The notes: generated by a model not told the origin, from the sequence alone. DNA of 64,000 bases from Methanocaldococcus lauensis (GCA_902827205.1 LR792634.1:434001-498000), one strand, 5' to 3'. Shown: positions 1-10,867, counted from the stretch's first letter. A program made the numbers and translations.

Positions 1-1
1 T

Positions 2-1168
2 GAAGATGTCGCTGGAAGAATGCACACTGGAAGGAGTAGAAATGATGAAGTAGCAACAGATTTAAGATTAGCATTGAGAGATAAGGTTTTAGAAATTATT
101 AAATTATTGATTAATATGCTAAAAGATTTATTAAACTTGGCAGATGAGCATAAGCACACTTTAACTGTTGGATATACTCATTTACAACACGCTCAGCCAA
201 CAACATTTGCTCATCATCTATTAAGTTATGTTTCAGCAATTGAAAGAGATATATTGAGATTATTTGATGCATATAAAAGAATCAATATTTCTCCATTAGG
301 TTGTGGAGCGTTGGCAACAACTGGATTTAAAATTAATAGAGAGAGAACAAAGGAACTTTTAGGATTTGACAAATTAATAGAGAACTCAATGGATGGAGTT
401 TCTGCAAGAGATTTTATATTGGAAGTTATGGCTGATTTGGCAATATTGGGAACTAACTTATCAAAAATTTGCGAAGAGTTAGTTCTATTTTCAACTTATG
501 AGTTTGGAACTGTTGAAATAGCAAATGAATATTGCTCAACCTCTTCTATAATGCCTCAGAAAAAAAATCCTGATGTTGCTGAAATTGCAAGGGCTAAACT
601 TTGCAAATTAAATGGAAATTTAGTTACTGCATTAACAATATTAAAGGCATTACCAAATACTTACAATAGAGATTTGCAGGAAATTACTCCTAATTTATGG
701 GAGAGCATATATATTACAATAGATACAATAAAAATGATTCATGGAATGCTAAAAACTTTAAAAGTTAATAAAGACAGAATGAGAGCGTTGGCATATGTAA
801 ATTATTCTACTGCTACAGAATTGGCTGATACATTGGTTAGAGAGGCAAATATACCATTTAGAACCGCCCACGGAATCGTTGGTGAGGTTGTTAGAAAGTC
901 AATTGAAGAAAAGAGAGATATATTGGAAGTTATAAAAGAGGTTTTACAAAAATACAATTTGAAAGTAGATGAGGAAAAGATAAAAAAGGCATTAAATCCT
1001 TATGAAAATGTCAAAATGAGGAATGTTATTGGAGGTCCTTCTCCAGAAGAAGTTGAAAAAAGAATAAAGGCATTTAAAAAGAGATTAGAAAAATATGAAA
1101 AAGAAGTAAATGAAAAAATTAATAAAATAAATAAAATTAAAGAAAATCTTCTGTCCTATGAAATTTAA
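2..1168 (+). CDS. argH: Argininosuccinate lyase, 5' end outside window
   Basis: Last step of arginine synthesis: argininosuccinate is split into arginine and fumarate in the cytoplasm. The frame is open from base 2, so about 388 residues are visible and roughly 90-100 N-terminal residues lie before the window. The visible part has the conserved HTGRSRNDE segment, [10 protein letters not shown], and the fumarase/aspartase superfamily signature [13 protein letters not shown] near 541-575, which carries the catalytic serine loop. The lysine-rich C-terminal tail is a thermophile-like ending. The stop overlaps by four bases the stop of the convergent membrane-protein gene. Confidence 0.97.
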   Translation, partial: EDVAGRMHTGRSRNDEVATDLRLALRDKVLEIIKLLINMLKDLLNLADEHKHTLTVGYTHLQHAQPTTFAHHLLSYVSAIERDILRLFDAYKRINISPLGCGALATTGFKINRERTKELLGFDKLIENSMDGVSARDFILEVMADLAILGTNLSKICEELVLFSTYEFGTVEIANEYCSTSSIMPQKKNPDVAEIARAKLCKLNGNLVTALTILKALPNTYNRDLQEITPNLWESIYITIDTIKMIHGMLKTLKVNKDRMRALAYVNYSTATELADTLVREANIPFRTAHGIVGEVVRKSIEEKRDILEVIKEVLQKYNLKVDEEKIKKALNPYENVKMRNVIGGPSPEEVEKRIKAFKKRLEKYEKEVNEKINKINKIKENLLSYEI

Positions 1169-1863
1169 CATATAAGATTTAAATTTTTAGCACAAAACAA
1201 TATAGCAAAGATTAGCCAAAATATTATTAATATGTATCCTCCTTTTTTTCTTAATTTATAGTTGGATATTGGATAAAAAACTCTAACACCCGCTGGTGTT
1301 AAGGAATCTCCTACTATATGGGAATAATAACCAACAGCAACTGGTAATATGTAATGTAAAACACCATTAATATTTGGATTTAGATTAATAATATCCAAAA
1401 TAGCCCATACAAAAACCGCATATACAATTATTTTTCCCAATAAAACTTCATTAGTAACCATTAACAAAGATATTAATCCTGCAAAAACCTTTGAAATAAA
1501 TGAAAGTTTGTAAGATAAAAAACCAATAATTATAGATACAAATAACAACGACCAAATAGTATGAGTATAAGTCCTATGCTCTGAAAAATATGGAATTAAA
1601 AATATTAAAAAAATTGAAACTCCTAAAACAAATAAATCAATATTAAACAAACTTTTTTCAAAAAAATAAAGTAAAATATTAATTAATACAATTCCTCCAG
1701 AAATAATAATTCCTCTCTTTACAATATTCTCTTTAACATCGTGGTCTAAATCTGGATACAATGCTCCAGATAAAACTAAAAATATCTGTTCTGGAGATGA
1801 GATAAAAGGCAAACCAAATATAAGTCCAAAAATTACATGTCCTTTCCAGTTCATTTTTATCAC
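1165..1863 (-). CDS. DUF457/YdjM-type membrane metal-dependent hydrolase
   Basis: 232 residues, mostly hydrophobic, with about six predicted membrane segments. Three polar motifs match the DUF457 (YdjM-like) family of membrane-bound putative metal-dependent hydrolases: YPDLDHD near residue 37, the HRTYTHT box near residue 95, and [12 protein letters not shown] near residue 181. The His and Asp residues in these motifs are the presumed metal ligands. The substrate is unknown. It is convergent with argH and follows the epimerase-like gene on the same strand, so the two may be co-transcribed. Confidence 0.75.
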   Translation of the reverse strand: MIKMNWKGHVIFGLIFGLPFISSPEQIFLVLSGALYPDLDHDVKENIVKRGIIISGGIVLINILLYFFEKSLFNIDLFVLGVSIFLIFLIPYFSEHRTYTHTIWSLLFVSIIIGFLSYKLSFISKVFAGLISLLMVTNEVLLGKIIVYAVFVWAILDIINLNPNINGVLHYILPVAVGYYSHIVGDSLTPAGVRVFYPISNYKLRKKGGYILIIFWLIFAILFCAKNLNLIC

Positions 1864-1866
1864 AAT

Positions 1867-2757
1867 TTATTCCTTAGTTAGATTATATAACCATAACATC
1901 TGTAATCTTTGGAGATGTTCATAATGTTCATTACATCTATGTTTTAACGCATCGTAATAACTCTAATCTCCTGCATCGTATTCTGATAGAAAAGATTTTA
2001 TTGATCTTAATCCCTCTTTATATAAGAGATATGCCTCTTTATCATTTGTTTCATTTGCAAACTCTCCAATCCAAATAACAGAGGTTATAAATCCATTTAA
2101 AACATAAGGTGGATTTTTTGATGCATGCTCTGGATACCAATAGTAAGTTTTATTATCTTTTACTCTTATTTTTAATAAACCTCCCTTTTCAACAGGCACT
2201 ATAAAGGCATTTAACGCCTCTTTTGCTAAAATTAAATACCTTTTATCATTTGTGCATTTATATGCTAAATACAAAGTTTTCATGCATCCTGCCTGACATA
2301 GAGAGCCAGCCCAACCTCTTGATAAATTATACTCTGGAAAATCAAAATTATACCTCCAAATAATAAATGTAATGTTTTTTCCATTTAAATTTACAGTTTC
2401 TTTTTCTGATTGAGAAATTAAATATTCAGTTAAAAATAAACCTCTCCTTAAATATTTTTCAGCCTCTTCTGGATCTTTATCCTTTAATTTAAAGTATTTA
2501 TAAAAGCATTTTCTTGCCTCTTCATTTACATTGTGAGGAGTTATTTGATAGCCAATGTATTTTCCTTTTATTGTTCCGTAATAGGTTATAGGAATATTGA
2601 CATTTTCAACAGAAAATGGCTTTGGATTTTTGAAATACTGAATAATAGGATTTTCAGAATACATGGGCTGTGAGACTCCAACGATATATCCAGAAATAAA
2701 AGATAATATAGTAATTAGAAAACATATCTTGATATTTTTAAGCATAATTTCACACAT
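1867..2757 (-). pseudogene. D-glucuronyl C5-epimerase C-terminal-like protein, interrupted by an in-frame TAG
   Basis: The open part (1963-2757, 264 residues) has an N-terminal membrane anchor at residues 8-28 and an alpha/alpha-toroid-like domain. RGWAGSLCQAG and PPYVLNGFITSVIWIGEF resemble the C-terminal domain of heparosan/alginate-type D-glucuronyl C5-epimerases (GLCE_C). It stops at TAG 1963-1965, right after YDAGD. The same frame then reads 31 more residues, starting SYYDALKH and containing HYEHLQRLQ, to TAA at 1867-1869. Family members read D-x-G-x-W-S-x-Y-D and then a YH-x-x-H-x-x-QL helix, so the TAG sits exactly at the conserved Trp (TGG to TAG). This is probably a recent nonsense mutation. 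Readthrough or a sequencing error are alternatives. A truncated protein would lack the conserved C-terminal helix. Confidence 0.72.
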
Positions 2758-2843
2758 TAGTATTTATATTAGTAATTTTAGTAATATTATATGTATGTTT
2801 TGATATTTATATAATTGTGAAAGAAAAAAGAGGATGGTAGATT

Positions 2844-3401
2844 ATGGTTATTGGCGTATTAGCCATTCAGGGAGATGTAGAAGAACATGAAGAGGCAATT
2901 TTAAAGGCAGGATATGAGCCAAAGAAAGTTAAAAGAGTTGGAGATTTAAAAGAGATAGATGCATTAATAATACCTGGTGGAGAGAGTACAACTATAGGAA
3001 AATTAATGAAAAAGTATGGGTTATTAGAAAAAATAAAAAACTTCAATCTGCCAATTTTAGGAACATGCGCTGGAATGGTTTTATTATCAAAAGGCACTGG
3101 GCTTAATCAAATACTATTAGAATTAATGGATATTACTGTAAAAAGAAACGCCTATGGAAGGCAAAAAGATAGTTTTGAAAAAGAAATTGAATTTAAAGAT
3201 TTGGGGAAAGTTTATGGAGTATTTATAAGAGCTCCAGTAGTTGATAAAATTTTAAGTGACGATGTAGAAATTATTGCAAGAGATGAAGATAAAATAGTTG
3301 GAGTTAGACAAGGAAGATATATGGCTTTATCATTCCATCCAGAGCTCTCAGATGATGGTTATAAAGTTTATAAATACTTCGTTGAAAAGTGCGTAAAATA
3401 A
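2844..3401 (+). CDS. pdxT: Pyridoxal 5'-phosphate synthase glutaminase subunit PdxT
   Basis: Class I glutamine amidotransferase subunit that supplies ammonia to PdxS (PDX1) for PLP synthesis. Its 185 residues are normal for the family. Visible are AIQGDVEEH at the N-terminus, the oxyanion segment [11 protein letters not shown] near residue 44, the nucleophile elbow GTCAGM (Cys near residue 75), and the C-terminal HPEL that supplies the His and Glu of the triad. pdxS is not in the window. The gene is divergent from the epimerase-like gene and convergent with aCPSF1, ending just before a strong hairpin. Confidence 0.96.
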   Translation: MVIGVLAIQGDVEEHEEAILKAGYEPKKVKRVGDLKEIDALIIPGGESTTIGKLMKKYGLLEKIKNFNLPILGTCAGMVLLSKGTGLNQILLELMDITVKRNAYGRQKDSFEKEIEFKDLGKVYGVFIRAPVVDKILSDDVEIIARDEDKIVGVRQGRYMALSFHPELSDDGYKVYKYFVEKCVK

Positions 3402-3409
3402 ATTTTGTT

Positions 3410-3434
3410 CCATAGGGGGCTCTGCCCCCTATGG
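3410..3434. terminator. Perfect 11-bp hairpin between convergent genes
   Basis: CCATAGGGGGC (3410-3420), a 3-base TCT loop and GCCCCCTATGG (3424-3434) form a perfect inverted repeat. It lies between the pdxT stop and the aCPSF1 stop, touching the latter. T-rich stretches follow on both sides. Such a G/C block is very unusual in this AT-rich DNA. A bidirectional 3'-end or transcript-stabilising structure is the simplest reading. A small dispersed repeat is possible. Confidence 0.6.
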
Positions 3435-5339
3435 TTATTTAACTCTTATTACGTCTAAATTCATTGGAACATAGGTTTGTTTTTTAAATAATCTTCTCAC
3501 AGTATCTGCAAAGTCTAAACACTTACTTTCTTCTCCATGAACCATAATAACCTTTTCTGGAGATGGTTTTACTTTTCTAATGTATTTAATTAACTGCTTC
3601 CTATCACAATGACCAGAAAATCCTTCGATAGTATAAACTTGTAAATTTATTGGAATTGATTTTGTTTTTCCATTTCTTGTAACTATCGGAATTTCCTTCC
3701 AACCTCTCTGAACCTTTCTACCTAAAGTTCCCTCAGCTTGATAACCTACAAATATTATTGCATTTTTCTCGTCAGGAGCTAAGTTTTTTAGATATTCAAC
3801 ACTTGGTCCTCCAGTGAGCATTCCTGAAGTGGCTAATATTATACAAGGTTCGTCGCTATCAATAACTCTCCTTCTTTCATTGGTGCTTCCTACTTTTTTA
3901 AAAACTTCTGATAAGAATGGGTTATCCCCCTCGTGGAATATTTTTTGCCTCATCTCTTTTGATAAATATTCAGGATATGCTGTATGTATAGCAGTTGCCT
4001 CCCAAATCATCCCATCTAAATACACAGGAGCATTAAAAATTCCTTGATTGTATCCTTCTTCTAAAACTAACATCAATTCCTGAGCCCTACCTACACCAAA
4101 AACAGGAATTAATACCTTTCCTCCTTTGTCTGTTACTTCACTAACAACTTTTAACAACTCTTTTTCAGCAACTTCCCTCTCTGGAAGAACATCATCATAT
4201 GCCCCATAAGTAGATTCTATAATTAATGTCTCTAATCTTGGAAATTGACAAACTGCTGGCTCTAACAACCTTGAAGTCTCAAACTTAATATCTCCAGTAT
4301 ATGCTAAATTATACAACCCTTCTCCAAAATGCAAATGAGCTATAGCAGATCCTAAAACATGCCCTGCATTATGTAAAGTTAGTTTTATTGTAGGGCTAAT
4401 ATCTGTTGTAACACCATAATCAATTGGAATAGTATGCTTAACACATGTTTTTATGTCCTTAGAAGTATATGGAACTTCTTTTCCTTCTTTTTTAGATATT
4501 TCTAAATAATCCTTTTGTAATAAAGTCATTAAGTCTCTTGTAGGCCTTGTACAATATACAGGACCGTCATAACCATATCTAAATAATCCTGGAACAAAGC
4601 CACAATGGTCTAAATGGGCATGAGTAACTATAACAGCGTCTAAATCTTCAATTGAAAATTCTGGAGCATCAAAGTAAGGAAATGCTTTATCTTCACAAGC
4701 AACATTAATTCCACAGTCAATTAATACTCTCGTATCTGGTGTTTGAACATACAGGCAAGATCTTCCAACTTCCCTTGCACCTCCTAAAAAAGAAACTCTT
4801 ATCCAGTAGTCTCCTCTAACAATGACATCTCTATGTATCCTTCTTCCAATTCTTCTTAAAATTCCTTTAATTTCATTCCTTTCTCTATATAAAGTTGCTC
4901 TAATCGCTTTAATTGTTTCAGATTGTATTGGTGGAGTTCTTACGGGTTTAGGAGCCCATCTTATTGCTTTTTTAATCATTTCTAATGTTTTACCTTCTTT
5001 ACCTATAACTAATCCAGGTTTTTTTGATTCTATTATAACCTCCCCAGTATTTGCATCAAAAACAAAGTTTGTTATTTCTGCCTCTTCAGGCACTATCTCT
5101 AATATTTTCTTTTTAGCAATTTCTGGCTCCACTAAAACAGAAGGATCTGGCCTAATAGAAATTCTTTTTCTTAAATCCTTAGCGAGATTTTTTATAATTT
5201 CATTCGTAAAGATTTCTGGATTTTTTACATAAACAACAACTTCAGGACCTTCAAATTGAACATCGACTATTTTTGCGTCTTTTGGGGATTTTTTAATAAT
5301 TTCTTTCTTTATATTTTCTAAAATTTCCTCTGCTGGCAA
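3435..5339 (-). CDS. Archaeal CPSF1-type KH/metallo-beta-lactamase ribonuclease, transcription termination factor
   Basis: 634 residues in the known aCPSF1 order: two N-terminal KH-like domains (about 1-140, with a GKEGK loop), a metallo-beta-lactamase core (HAHLDHCG near residue 240 and GAREVGRSC before it), and a beta-CASP domain with the C-terminal SGHCDRKQL and HGEESK motifs. Orthologues in methanogens are 3'-end endonucleases that terminate transcription at U-rich sites, a role established for this family. It starts at ATG 5339 after a GGAGGA-type ribosome site and has a roughly 290-base leader region. It is monocistronic here. Confidence 0.95.
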   Translation of the reverse strand: MPAEEILENIKKEIIKKSPKDAKIVDVQFEGPEVVVYVKNPEIFTNEIIKNLAKDLRKRISIRPDPSVLVEPEIAKKKILEIVPEEAEITNFVFDANTGEVIIESKKPGLVIGKEGKTLEMIKKAIRWAPKPVRTPPIQSETIKAIRATLYRERNEIKGILRRIGRRIHRDVIVRGDYWIRVSFLGGAREVGRSCLYVQTPDTRVLIDCGINVACEDKAFPYFDAPEFSIEDLDAVIVTHAHLDHCGFVPGLFRYGYDGPVYCTRPTRDLMTLLQKDYLEISKKEGKEVPYTSKDIKTCVKHTIPIDYGVTTDISPTIKLTLHNAGHVLGSAIAHLHFGEGLYNLAYTGDIKFETSRLLEPAVCQFPRLETLIIESTYGAYDDVLPEREVAEKELLKVVSEVTDKGGKVLIPVFGVGRAQELMLVLEEGYNQGIFNAPVYLDGMIWEATAIHTAYPEYLSKEMRQKIFHEGDNPFLSEVFKKVGSTNERRRVIDSDEPCIILATSGMLTGGPSVEYLKNLAPDEKNAIIFVGYQAEGTLGRKVQRGWKEIPIVTRNGKTKSIPINLQVYTIEGFSGHCDRKQLIKYIRKVKPSPEKVIMVHGEESKCLDFADTVRRLFKKQTYVPMNLDVIRVK

Positions 5340-5340
5340 A

Positions 5341-5630
5341 ATAATCCTCCTCCTAAAATTTTAAAATTTTTAAATTTAATAACGATGACAGATCAATAAC
5401 AAAAAATGATATAAGTTAAAGGATTAAATCAGTAAGAGTTAAAAATTCTTATTTTAGTTCTTATTTTAACAAAATATTTGTTTAAAGCCATACAATGAAA
5501 ATTTTAAAGAAATTTAATTTTCATAAATATTACAAAAAATTTAAAAATTTGAATATATAAAAATAGTTTAATTTAAAATTTAATTTTTGAGTATTGAGTA
5601 TTTTTTTAATTTTTATTTATTTAATCTCTC
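5341..5630. other. AT-rich intergenic region between psmB and aCPSF1 genes
   Basis: About 290 bases, almost entirely A/T, between two minus-strand genes. The psmB start lies on the far side, so this region holds the psmB 3' end and the aCPSF1 promoter side. TTTAAA-type boxes occur repeatedly, so I cannot single out one TATA element. No small reading frame with a ribosome site and no RNA-like G/C island is visible. Confidence 0.5.
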
Positions 5631-6305
5631 TTATTTACTTTTCTTTCGACTTCTTTTTGTAGATTTTTTCTTAGATTTTGTTTGTATGTTTGTTAAAATT
5701 TTTTCAACTTCGTCATCTTCCAATATATTTACTCCCTCCTTCGTTATTACAGCTAATGATATTCCATTACCTGAATAGGTATCTCTCTCCATAGCTGATT
5801 TAAGGGATTTTACTGCTAATTTTAATCCATCTTCAACAGACATATCTTTCTCGTATCCTGCCTCTAAAACCCCATAAGCTATTGGAGAACCTGAACCAGT
5901 AGCTATAAAATTAGTTTCTTCATTCATTCCACCTAATGGATCCAATGAAAATAATTTAGGTCCTTGTAACAAGTCATAGCCACCAATAATTATTTGAGTT
6001 AAAAAAGGGAAGTATCTGCTTGAGTGTAAGATATTACTTAACAAGGTAGCACAAGCTAATGGAGAAATATATTTGCCTGTTCTCATTTTGTATAATCTGG
6101 CTTCAGCCGATAACATTCTAACTATTGCCTGTGCATCTCCAACGCTACCAGCAATTGTTATTGCAATATAATCATCTATTTTATATAATTTTTTAGCATT
6201 CTTATCTGCTACTAAATTACCTAAAGATGCTCTTTTATCAGTTGCCAATATTACAGCATCGTCACAAATTAAACCAACAGTAGTCGTTCCTTTCAGAGCT
6301 TCCAT
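5631..6305 (-). CDS. psmB: 20S proteasome subunit beta
   Basis: Catalytic subunit of the archaeal proteasome, an N-terminal nucleophile hydrolase. The precursor is MEALKG followed by TTTVGL. Autocleavage after Gly6 would expose Thr7 as the catalytic residue. The downstream [10 protein letters not shown] (catalytic Asp and Lys) and [10 protein letters not shown] agree with this. At 224 residues it is slightly long because of a Lys/Arg/Ser-rich C-terminal tail of about 15 residues, which should project from the outer face of the barrel. The alpha subunit is not in the window. Confidence 0.97.
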   Translation of the reverse strand: MEALKGTTTVGLICDDAVILATDKRASLGNLVADKNAKKLYKIDDYIAITIAGSVGDAQAIVRMLSAEARLYKMRTGKYISPLACATLLSNILHSSRYFPFLTQIIIGGYDLLQGPKLFSLDPLGGMNEETNFIATGSGSPIAYGVLEAGYEKDMSVEDGLKLAVKSLKSAMERDTYSGNGISLAVITKEGVNILEDDEVEKILTNIQTKSKKKSTKRSRKKSK

Positions 6306-6460
6306 TTTTTCACCTTAATTTTATAATCTAAGTATTCCTATCTTAAGATTTAAATAATTTATGATATACATAGGATTAGTGGATATTAAATTCCATTAAA
6401 TTCACAATTGTTATAAAGAAACCTATTAGTTAAAATATTTTTTATGGATATAAAAATAGA

Positions 6461-7840
6461 TTAATAAGTTTTAGCTATTGCTATATACTTATTTCCTTTG
6501 TATTCAGTTTCTCCTAAAATAGTTGCTTCCACCTTTTCTTCAAGTTTTTCATTATAAATTTCTTCATTAAATGGGATTAATATTATTCCCTTTCTTTGAG
6601 AAAGTATTTCTTTAATTTTATCAGTATCCAAATTATCCATAACTGATATAAAGTCTTCAAATTTTTTCCAAGCTATATTTTTAATTTTTTCCATAATATT
6701 ATTTAAAGTTTTTTCTATAACATCTTCTAATTGTGACTCATCTACTTGAAACTTCTCCATAGTATCTCTTCTAAATAGAGTTATTTTTTTATTTTCAATA
6801 TCTTTTGGTCCTATTTCAATTCTCAAAGGTACTCCCTTTATTTCCCAATCGTTAAACTTTCTTCCAGGTCTTATATCTCTGTCATCAATATAAACTCTAT
6901 ACTTATCTTTTAATTTTTCATAAATCTCTTTTGCCTTATTTAAAACTAAATCTTCCTGTCCTTTAAAGATTAATGGAACTATAACTATTTGTATTGGGGC
7001 TACAATTGGGGGTAGAATTAGCCCTTTTTCATCTCCGTGTATTGCTATAATTGAGGCAATAACTCTATCTGAAATACCGTAACATGTTTGATAAGCATAA
7101 TCCTTATCTCCTGTTGGTGTCTCAAATATAATTTCAAATGTCTTTGAAAAATTCTGTCCTAAATTATGAACTGTTGCTATTTGCATTGCTCTACCGTCTG
7201 GGAATATCGTATCGAAGGCGAGTGTATAGTCAGCCCCTGGAAATTTGTCCCATTCTGGTCTCTTTGAAATTAAGTATGGAATTCCTAAGGTGTCAAAGAA
7301 TTTTTTATAAATTGATATTGCTTCTTTAATTTGATTCTCTGCCTCTTCTTTTGTAGAATGTGCTGTATGTGCCTCTTTAAAAGTCATTATTTCTCTCAAT
7401 CTAATTAAAGGTCTCGTGTGCTTTGTTTCATATCTAAAAGTATTGACAATTTGATAAATTTTTATAGGTAAGTCAGTATGAACCTTTACCCAAAGTTTCA
7501 TCATATAGTATATTGCAGTTTCAGATGTAGGTCTTAAAGCTAATTTAACATCTAATGGAGTCTTTCCCCCATGAGTTACCCAATAAACCTCATCCTCAAA
7601 TCCTTTTATATGCTCTCCTTCTTTAGCCAATAGATTTTCTGGAATTAACAATGGGAATAAAACCTCTTCATGTCCACTTTTATCTAACAAATCTCTAATT
7701 ATTTCAAATGTATATCTTCTGATTTTAAATCCATAAGGTAGATAAATTCCACATCCTTTTATTGGATATCTAACATCATAAATTCCTGCCTTTTCCAATA
7801 TTTCAGAATACCACTCTGAAAATTCCAAACTATCACCCAT
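6461..7840 (-). CDS. proS: Prolyl-tRNA synthetase, archaeal/eukaryotic type
   Basis: Class II aminoacyl-tRNA synthetase that charges tRNA-Pro. The chain is about 459 residues and lacks the bacterial editing insertion, which fits the archaeal type. Motif 2 appears as [18 protein letters not shown] and motif 3 near [18 protein letters not shown]. The anticodon-binding domain follows, with the [11 protein letters not shown] segment, and the usual Tyr ends the protein (IAKTY). The first in-frame ATG is at 7840, but a GGTGAT site four bases before TTG at 7828 fits better, giving [11 protein letters not shown]. Confidence 0.97.
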   Translation of the reverse strand: MGDSLEFSEWYSEILEKAGIYDVRYPIKGCGIYLPYGFKIRRYTFEIIRDLLDKSGHEEVLFPLLIPENLLAKEGEHIKGFEDEVYWVTHGGKTPLDVKLALRPTSETAIYYMMKLWVKVHTDLPIKIYQIVNTFRYETKHTRPLIRLREIMTFKEAHTAHSTKEEAENQIKEAISIYKKFFDTLGIPYLISKRPEWDKFPGADYTLAFDTIFPDGRAMQIATVHNLGQNFSKTFEIIFETPTGDKDYAYQTCYGISDRVIASIIAIHGDEKGLILPPIVAPIQIVIVPLIFKGQEDLVLNKAKEIYEKLKDKYRVYIDDRDIRPGRKFNDWEIKGVPLRIEIGPKDIENKKITLFRRDTMEKFQVDESQLEDVIEKTLNNIMEKIKNIAWKKFEDFISVMDNLDTDKIKEILSQRKGIILIPFNEEIYNEKLEEKVEATILGETEYKGNKYIAIAKTY

Positions 7841-8039
7841 TTTAATAAAAATTTTTTTGCTTTTTTAAAAAAAGACAATAAATAATGGCTTACAATATTA
7901 AACAAAAATGAACTTAAAATTTAAGATTTATGTAAAATTTTAAAAATATTTGTTAGGTTTTTAGTTTAACAACCTTAATAGGGCATTCACAACTAATATA
8001 AATAATTATTAAAGTTAATAAAAATTCTAAACTTAAATT

Positions 8040-9641
8040 TTACTTATTGAACATCTCTTGTTTTTCCTCTTCAGTTAATAATGGAACAATTTCTTCTGGC
8101 TTTCCTACTTTGATTAATTTACCATTTCTCATTAATCCAGCTCTATCACAAACATTTAATACGAAATCCATATCGTGAGAAACAATAATATACGTTTGCT
8201 CTAACTCAATTCTTGATTTTAAGATGGATTCTGCAACTATATTTCTTGTTATAGGGTCCATAGTTCCTGTTGGCTCATCTAATATAACAACTCTTGGCTC
8301 CTTTATTAAAACTTGCGCTAAGGCACATCTATGCCTTTCTCCAACACTCAATTCATTAGGATACTTATCTAAGATTTCCTCAGCCTCCTCTTCACTAAAT
8401 CCAACTGAAGTTAAAGTATAAACTGCCTTCATTCTTGCAAATTCGTCTGGTAGTTCTAAACCTATTGCCTCGGTTAAGTTTTCCAATATAGTTCTATGAG
8501 GATACAATGCATACTCTTGGAATAATATTCCAATATATCTCTTAGCTCTACCTCTTCCATTTAATCCGGGCTTTGTCATATCTACCCATTCATCTCCTAC
8601 TCTAAACCAATACTTTCCTTTTGATGGTGGGAGAACTCCTGCAATAATTTTTGCCAATGTTGTTTTTCCAGCCCCACTTGTCCCAACTAAACCAAATATT
8701 TCGTTTTCTCTTATATTGAGTGTTACATCATCTACAGCTTTAATAACACCTCTTTCAACTGAACAGTAGTGTTTAGATATATGCTCCAATTTTATAATAT
8801 CTTCCTTAATTTCTATTTCAACTTCTGGTTTTTGGAACTCTTTTACAGATTCCATAAATTTATTATAAACTTCCTCTGATGTACCTTCCATTATAATTTC
8901 TCCGTTATCTAACCAAATAGCCCTTTCTGTTAGCTCAGCAATAACTTCTGGCCAGTGTGAAGTTAAAATTAAACTTATATTGTTATTTATAACTAAATCT
9001 TTTAATGCCTTATGAACTAACTTAGCAGTTTGAGGGTCTAAGGTTCCTGTTGGTTCGTCTGCTAAAAATATAAATGGCTCTTTTGCTATTTGCCTTGCTA
9101 AAACTACTCTCTGCTTCTCTCCACCACTTAAATCTCTTGCAATGTGAGTAATTCTATGCTCTAACTTAACCATCTTAATTAATTCTAACGCCTTATTTAT
9201 AGCCTCTTTTCCTTCATAACCTGCCTGATACAAAGCTTCCAAAATATTCTCAATAACTGTTTTCTCTCCATATAAGGCAAATGTTCTTTGAAGCATTATA
9301 GCAATTTTCTTTTTTAAATTATATGTGTATTTTTTATCATTCCAAAAATCTACATCTATCTTTTTTAGAGTGTTTCCACACTTTTTACATGGAGAACCTG
9401 CCTTCGAAGGAACATCTACATATCCACACTTTTCACAGTATGAGACATGATATATAATATTTCCCTCAGTTGGCTCATATCCATCCATTCCTCTTAACAT
9501 ATGTAATAGAACAGATTTCCCTGCTCCACTTCTTCCTAATATACCTAAGGATTCTCCTTCCTCCAATTTAAATGAAATATTTTTTAATACTACTTTATCT
9601 CCAAACTTTTTTGTTACATTATTTACTTCCAATAGTATCAT
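8040..9641 (-). CDS. atwA: Methyl-coenzyme M reductase activation component A2 (twin ABC ATPase)
   Basis: 533 residues with two ABC ATPase domains and no membrane segments. Domain 1 has Walker A GRSGAGKS and the signature DLSGGEKQR. Between them is a zinc-ribbon-like insert with two C-x-x-C pairs (CEKCG and CKKCG). Domain 2 has Walker A GTSGAGKT and the signature LSVGERHR. This layout is characteristic of component A2, the ATPase that drives reductive activation of the nickel cofactor of methyl-CoM reductase. It is followed at two bases by the DUF134 gene upstream on the same strand, so the two and the PII-like genes may form one operon. Confidence 0.93.
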   Translation of the reverse strand: MILLEVNNVTKKFGDKVVLKNISFKLEEGESLGILGRSGAGKSVLLHMLRGMDGYEPTEGNIIYHVSYCEKCGYVDVPSKAGSPCKKCGNTLKKIDVDFWNDKKYTYNLKKKIAIMLQRTFALYGEKTVIENILEALYQAGYEGKEAINKALELIKMVKLEHRITHIARDLSGGEKQRVVLARQIAKEPFIFLADEPTGTLDPQTAKLVHKALKDLVINNNISLILTSHWPEVIAELTERAIWLDNGEIIMEGTSEEVYNKFMESVKEFQKPEVEIEIKEDIIKLEHISKHYCSVERGVIKAVDDVTLNIRENEIFGLVGTSGAGKTTLAKIIAGVLPPSKGKYWFRVGDEWVDMTKPGLNGRGRAKRYIGILFQEYALYPHRTILENLTEAIGLELPDEFARMKAVYTLTSVGFSEEEAEEILDKYPNELSVGERHRCALAQVLIKEPRVVILDEPTGTMDPITRNIVAESILKSRIELEQTYIIVSHDMDFVLNVCDRAGLMRNGKLIKVGKPEEIVPLLTEEEKQEMFNK

Positions 9642-9643
9642 AA

Positions 9644-10021
9644 CTACTCACCATTCATATTGTTTATATTTCTACAATGTTTTTTTATTCCAAATCTATT
9701 TCTCATACAAAAACCACATTCTCTAATTTTGTAAAAACCACCTTCAATAATTATAATTTTCCCATTTATTAATGCATCAGATATCTTTTTTCTACCTTCT
9801 TTTAATAAACTCCACAACACTCTCCTTGAAATACCCATTAACTTTGCCGCCTCCTCCTGAGTAAAGTCCATATAATCAACTAACCTAATAGCCTCTAATT
9901 CATCTACTGTTAATACAACTTTATCTAAATGTCTAAAAGGTACTCCATGAGGTTTAAATATTCTAAACTTAGGTTCCTCAGATATAAATCTTGGTATCTT
10001 TGGTCTTCCTCTTCTACCCAT
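9644..10021 (-). CDS. DUF134 helix-turn-helix protein
   Basis: 125 residues with a basic N-terminus ([12 protein letters not shown]) and a sigma-70 region 4-like helix-turn-helix ([19 protein letters not shown]) of the DUF134 family. A C-terminal cysteine cluster ([15 protein letters not shown]) could bind metal, but no metal role is shown. It starts at ATG 10021 after GAGGAGAT. It ends two bases before atwA, so it is likely translated from the same message. A regulator of methanogenesis activation is only an inference from position. Confidence 0.8.
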   Translation of the reverse strand: MGRRGRPKIPRFISEEPKFRIFKPHGVPFRHLDKVVLTVDELEAIRLVDYMDFTQEEAAKLMGISRRVLWSLLKEGRKKISDALINGKIIIIEGGFYKIRECGFCMRNRFGIKKHCRNINNMNGE

Positions 10022-10034
10022 ATCATCTCCTCAT

Positions 10035-10361
10035 TTAGGGCATATTTACAATAATTCCCTCTATTGGGATTTCAATTATAGTGTATTTACAGTCAGCAAG
10101 TTTTTCGTCTATAATTTTTTCTAACTCCATAAGTTTGCTTTCACTAACAACAGTACCAATTAAGACAGCATTTTGTGCTAAATCGCTAACAGCCTTTATA
10201 GCCATTTCAGGATCTTCATCTAACAAAAATCCGTGCCAATCTTGAGGAGACATCCCTTTATAATCGTATAAAAAAAACCCTGTTATTCCGCCCTCTGATA
10301 ATGCATTTATTGCCTTCCCAACATTTTCACTTTCGACGAATAAATACAGCAAGATTTTCAT
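10035..10361 (-). CDS. PII-like homologue (Nit_Regul_Hom family), copy 1
   Basis: 108 residues with the ferredoxin-like pattern of the MJ1244-type family related to nitrogen regulatory protein PII. Key segments are ESENVGKAINALSEGGITGF at the N-terminus, the flexible T-loop-like YKGMSPQDWHGF, and the AVLIGTVV strand. No uridylylation Tyr motif of true GlnB/GlnK is evident. The effector and partner are unknown. It is the downstream member of a tandem pair. The second copy shares the same skeleton at low identity, so this is an old duplication. Confidence 0.8.
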   Translation of the reverse strand: MKILLYLFVESENVGKAINALSEGGITGFFLYDYKGMSPQDWHGFLLDEDPEMAIKAVSDLAQNAVLIGTVVSESKLMELEKIIDEKLADCKYTIIEIPIEGIIVNMP

Positions 10362-10371
10362 AATTTCACCT

Positions 10372-10710
10372 TTAAACCTTATGAACCTTAACCTTTAATA
10401 TTGGGATTTTAATTAATGTCCATTTATCATTTGACATTTTTTCTTTTAGTAATTCCTCTATTTTTTTAGATTTCTCTTCTTTAACAACTGTTCCTATAAT
10501 AACAGCTTTATCAGATTCTTTATTTATAATTTCATAAACTTTATTAATATCTTCTAAATCCTCCTTTTTTAGAGTTTTAAACTTATCTGATGATATACCT
10601 CTATAGTTATGTAAAAAAAATCCAGAAATTCCAGCCAAAGTCATAATATTTATAGCCTTATTAATATTCTTTTCTTCAATAAACAGTTTTAATAATACTC
10701 TTTTTGACAT
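10372..10710 (-). CDS. PII-like homologue (Nit_Regul_Hom family), copy 2
   Basis: 112 residues, same fold pattern as its neighbour: EEKNINKAINIMTLAGISGF, then HNYRGISSD in the T-loop position, then AVIIGTVV. Ten bases separate it from copy 1, and the four genes from here to atwA run on one strand with short gaps, suggesting an operon. A heteromeric PII-like sensor is possible. Nothing in the sequence identifies the ligand. Confidence 0.8.
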   Translation of the reverse strand: MSKRVLLKLFIEEKNINKAINIMTLAGISGFFLHNYRGISSDKFKTLKKEDLEDINKVYEIINKESDKAVIIGTVVKEEKSKKIEELLKEKMSNDKWTLIKIPILKVKVHKV

Positions 10711-10867
10711 ATTATCCCCCTATGTGGAAAAGTTAAAAATTAATTTTAAAAAATAAAATATAAAGTTTTTCATTTAACTTTTATATTATCATATATCTAT
10801 TACTTTATACATTTATAGGTATTAAGTTTTTTGGGGATAATTTAGATTTATTATTTTTTATTTGTTT

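Noticed and set aside
1963-1965. TAG in the epimerase-like gene as a pyrrolysine codon
   Set aside because: Pyrrolysine is not expected in Methanocaldococcus, and the family has Trp, not Lys-like residues, at this site. A TGG to TAG change is simpler.
5587-5778. Plus-strand small hydrophobic frame at the 3' end of psmB
   Set aside because: It is antisense to the lysine-rich psmB tail, whose AAA/AAG codons read as Phe/Leu on the other strand. It is an artefact.
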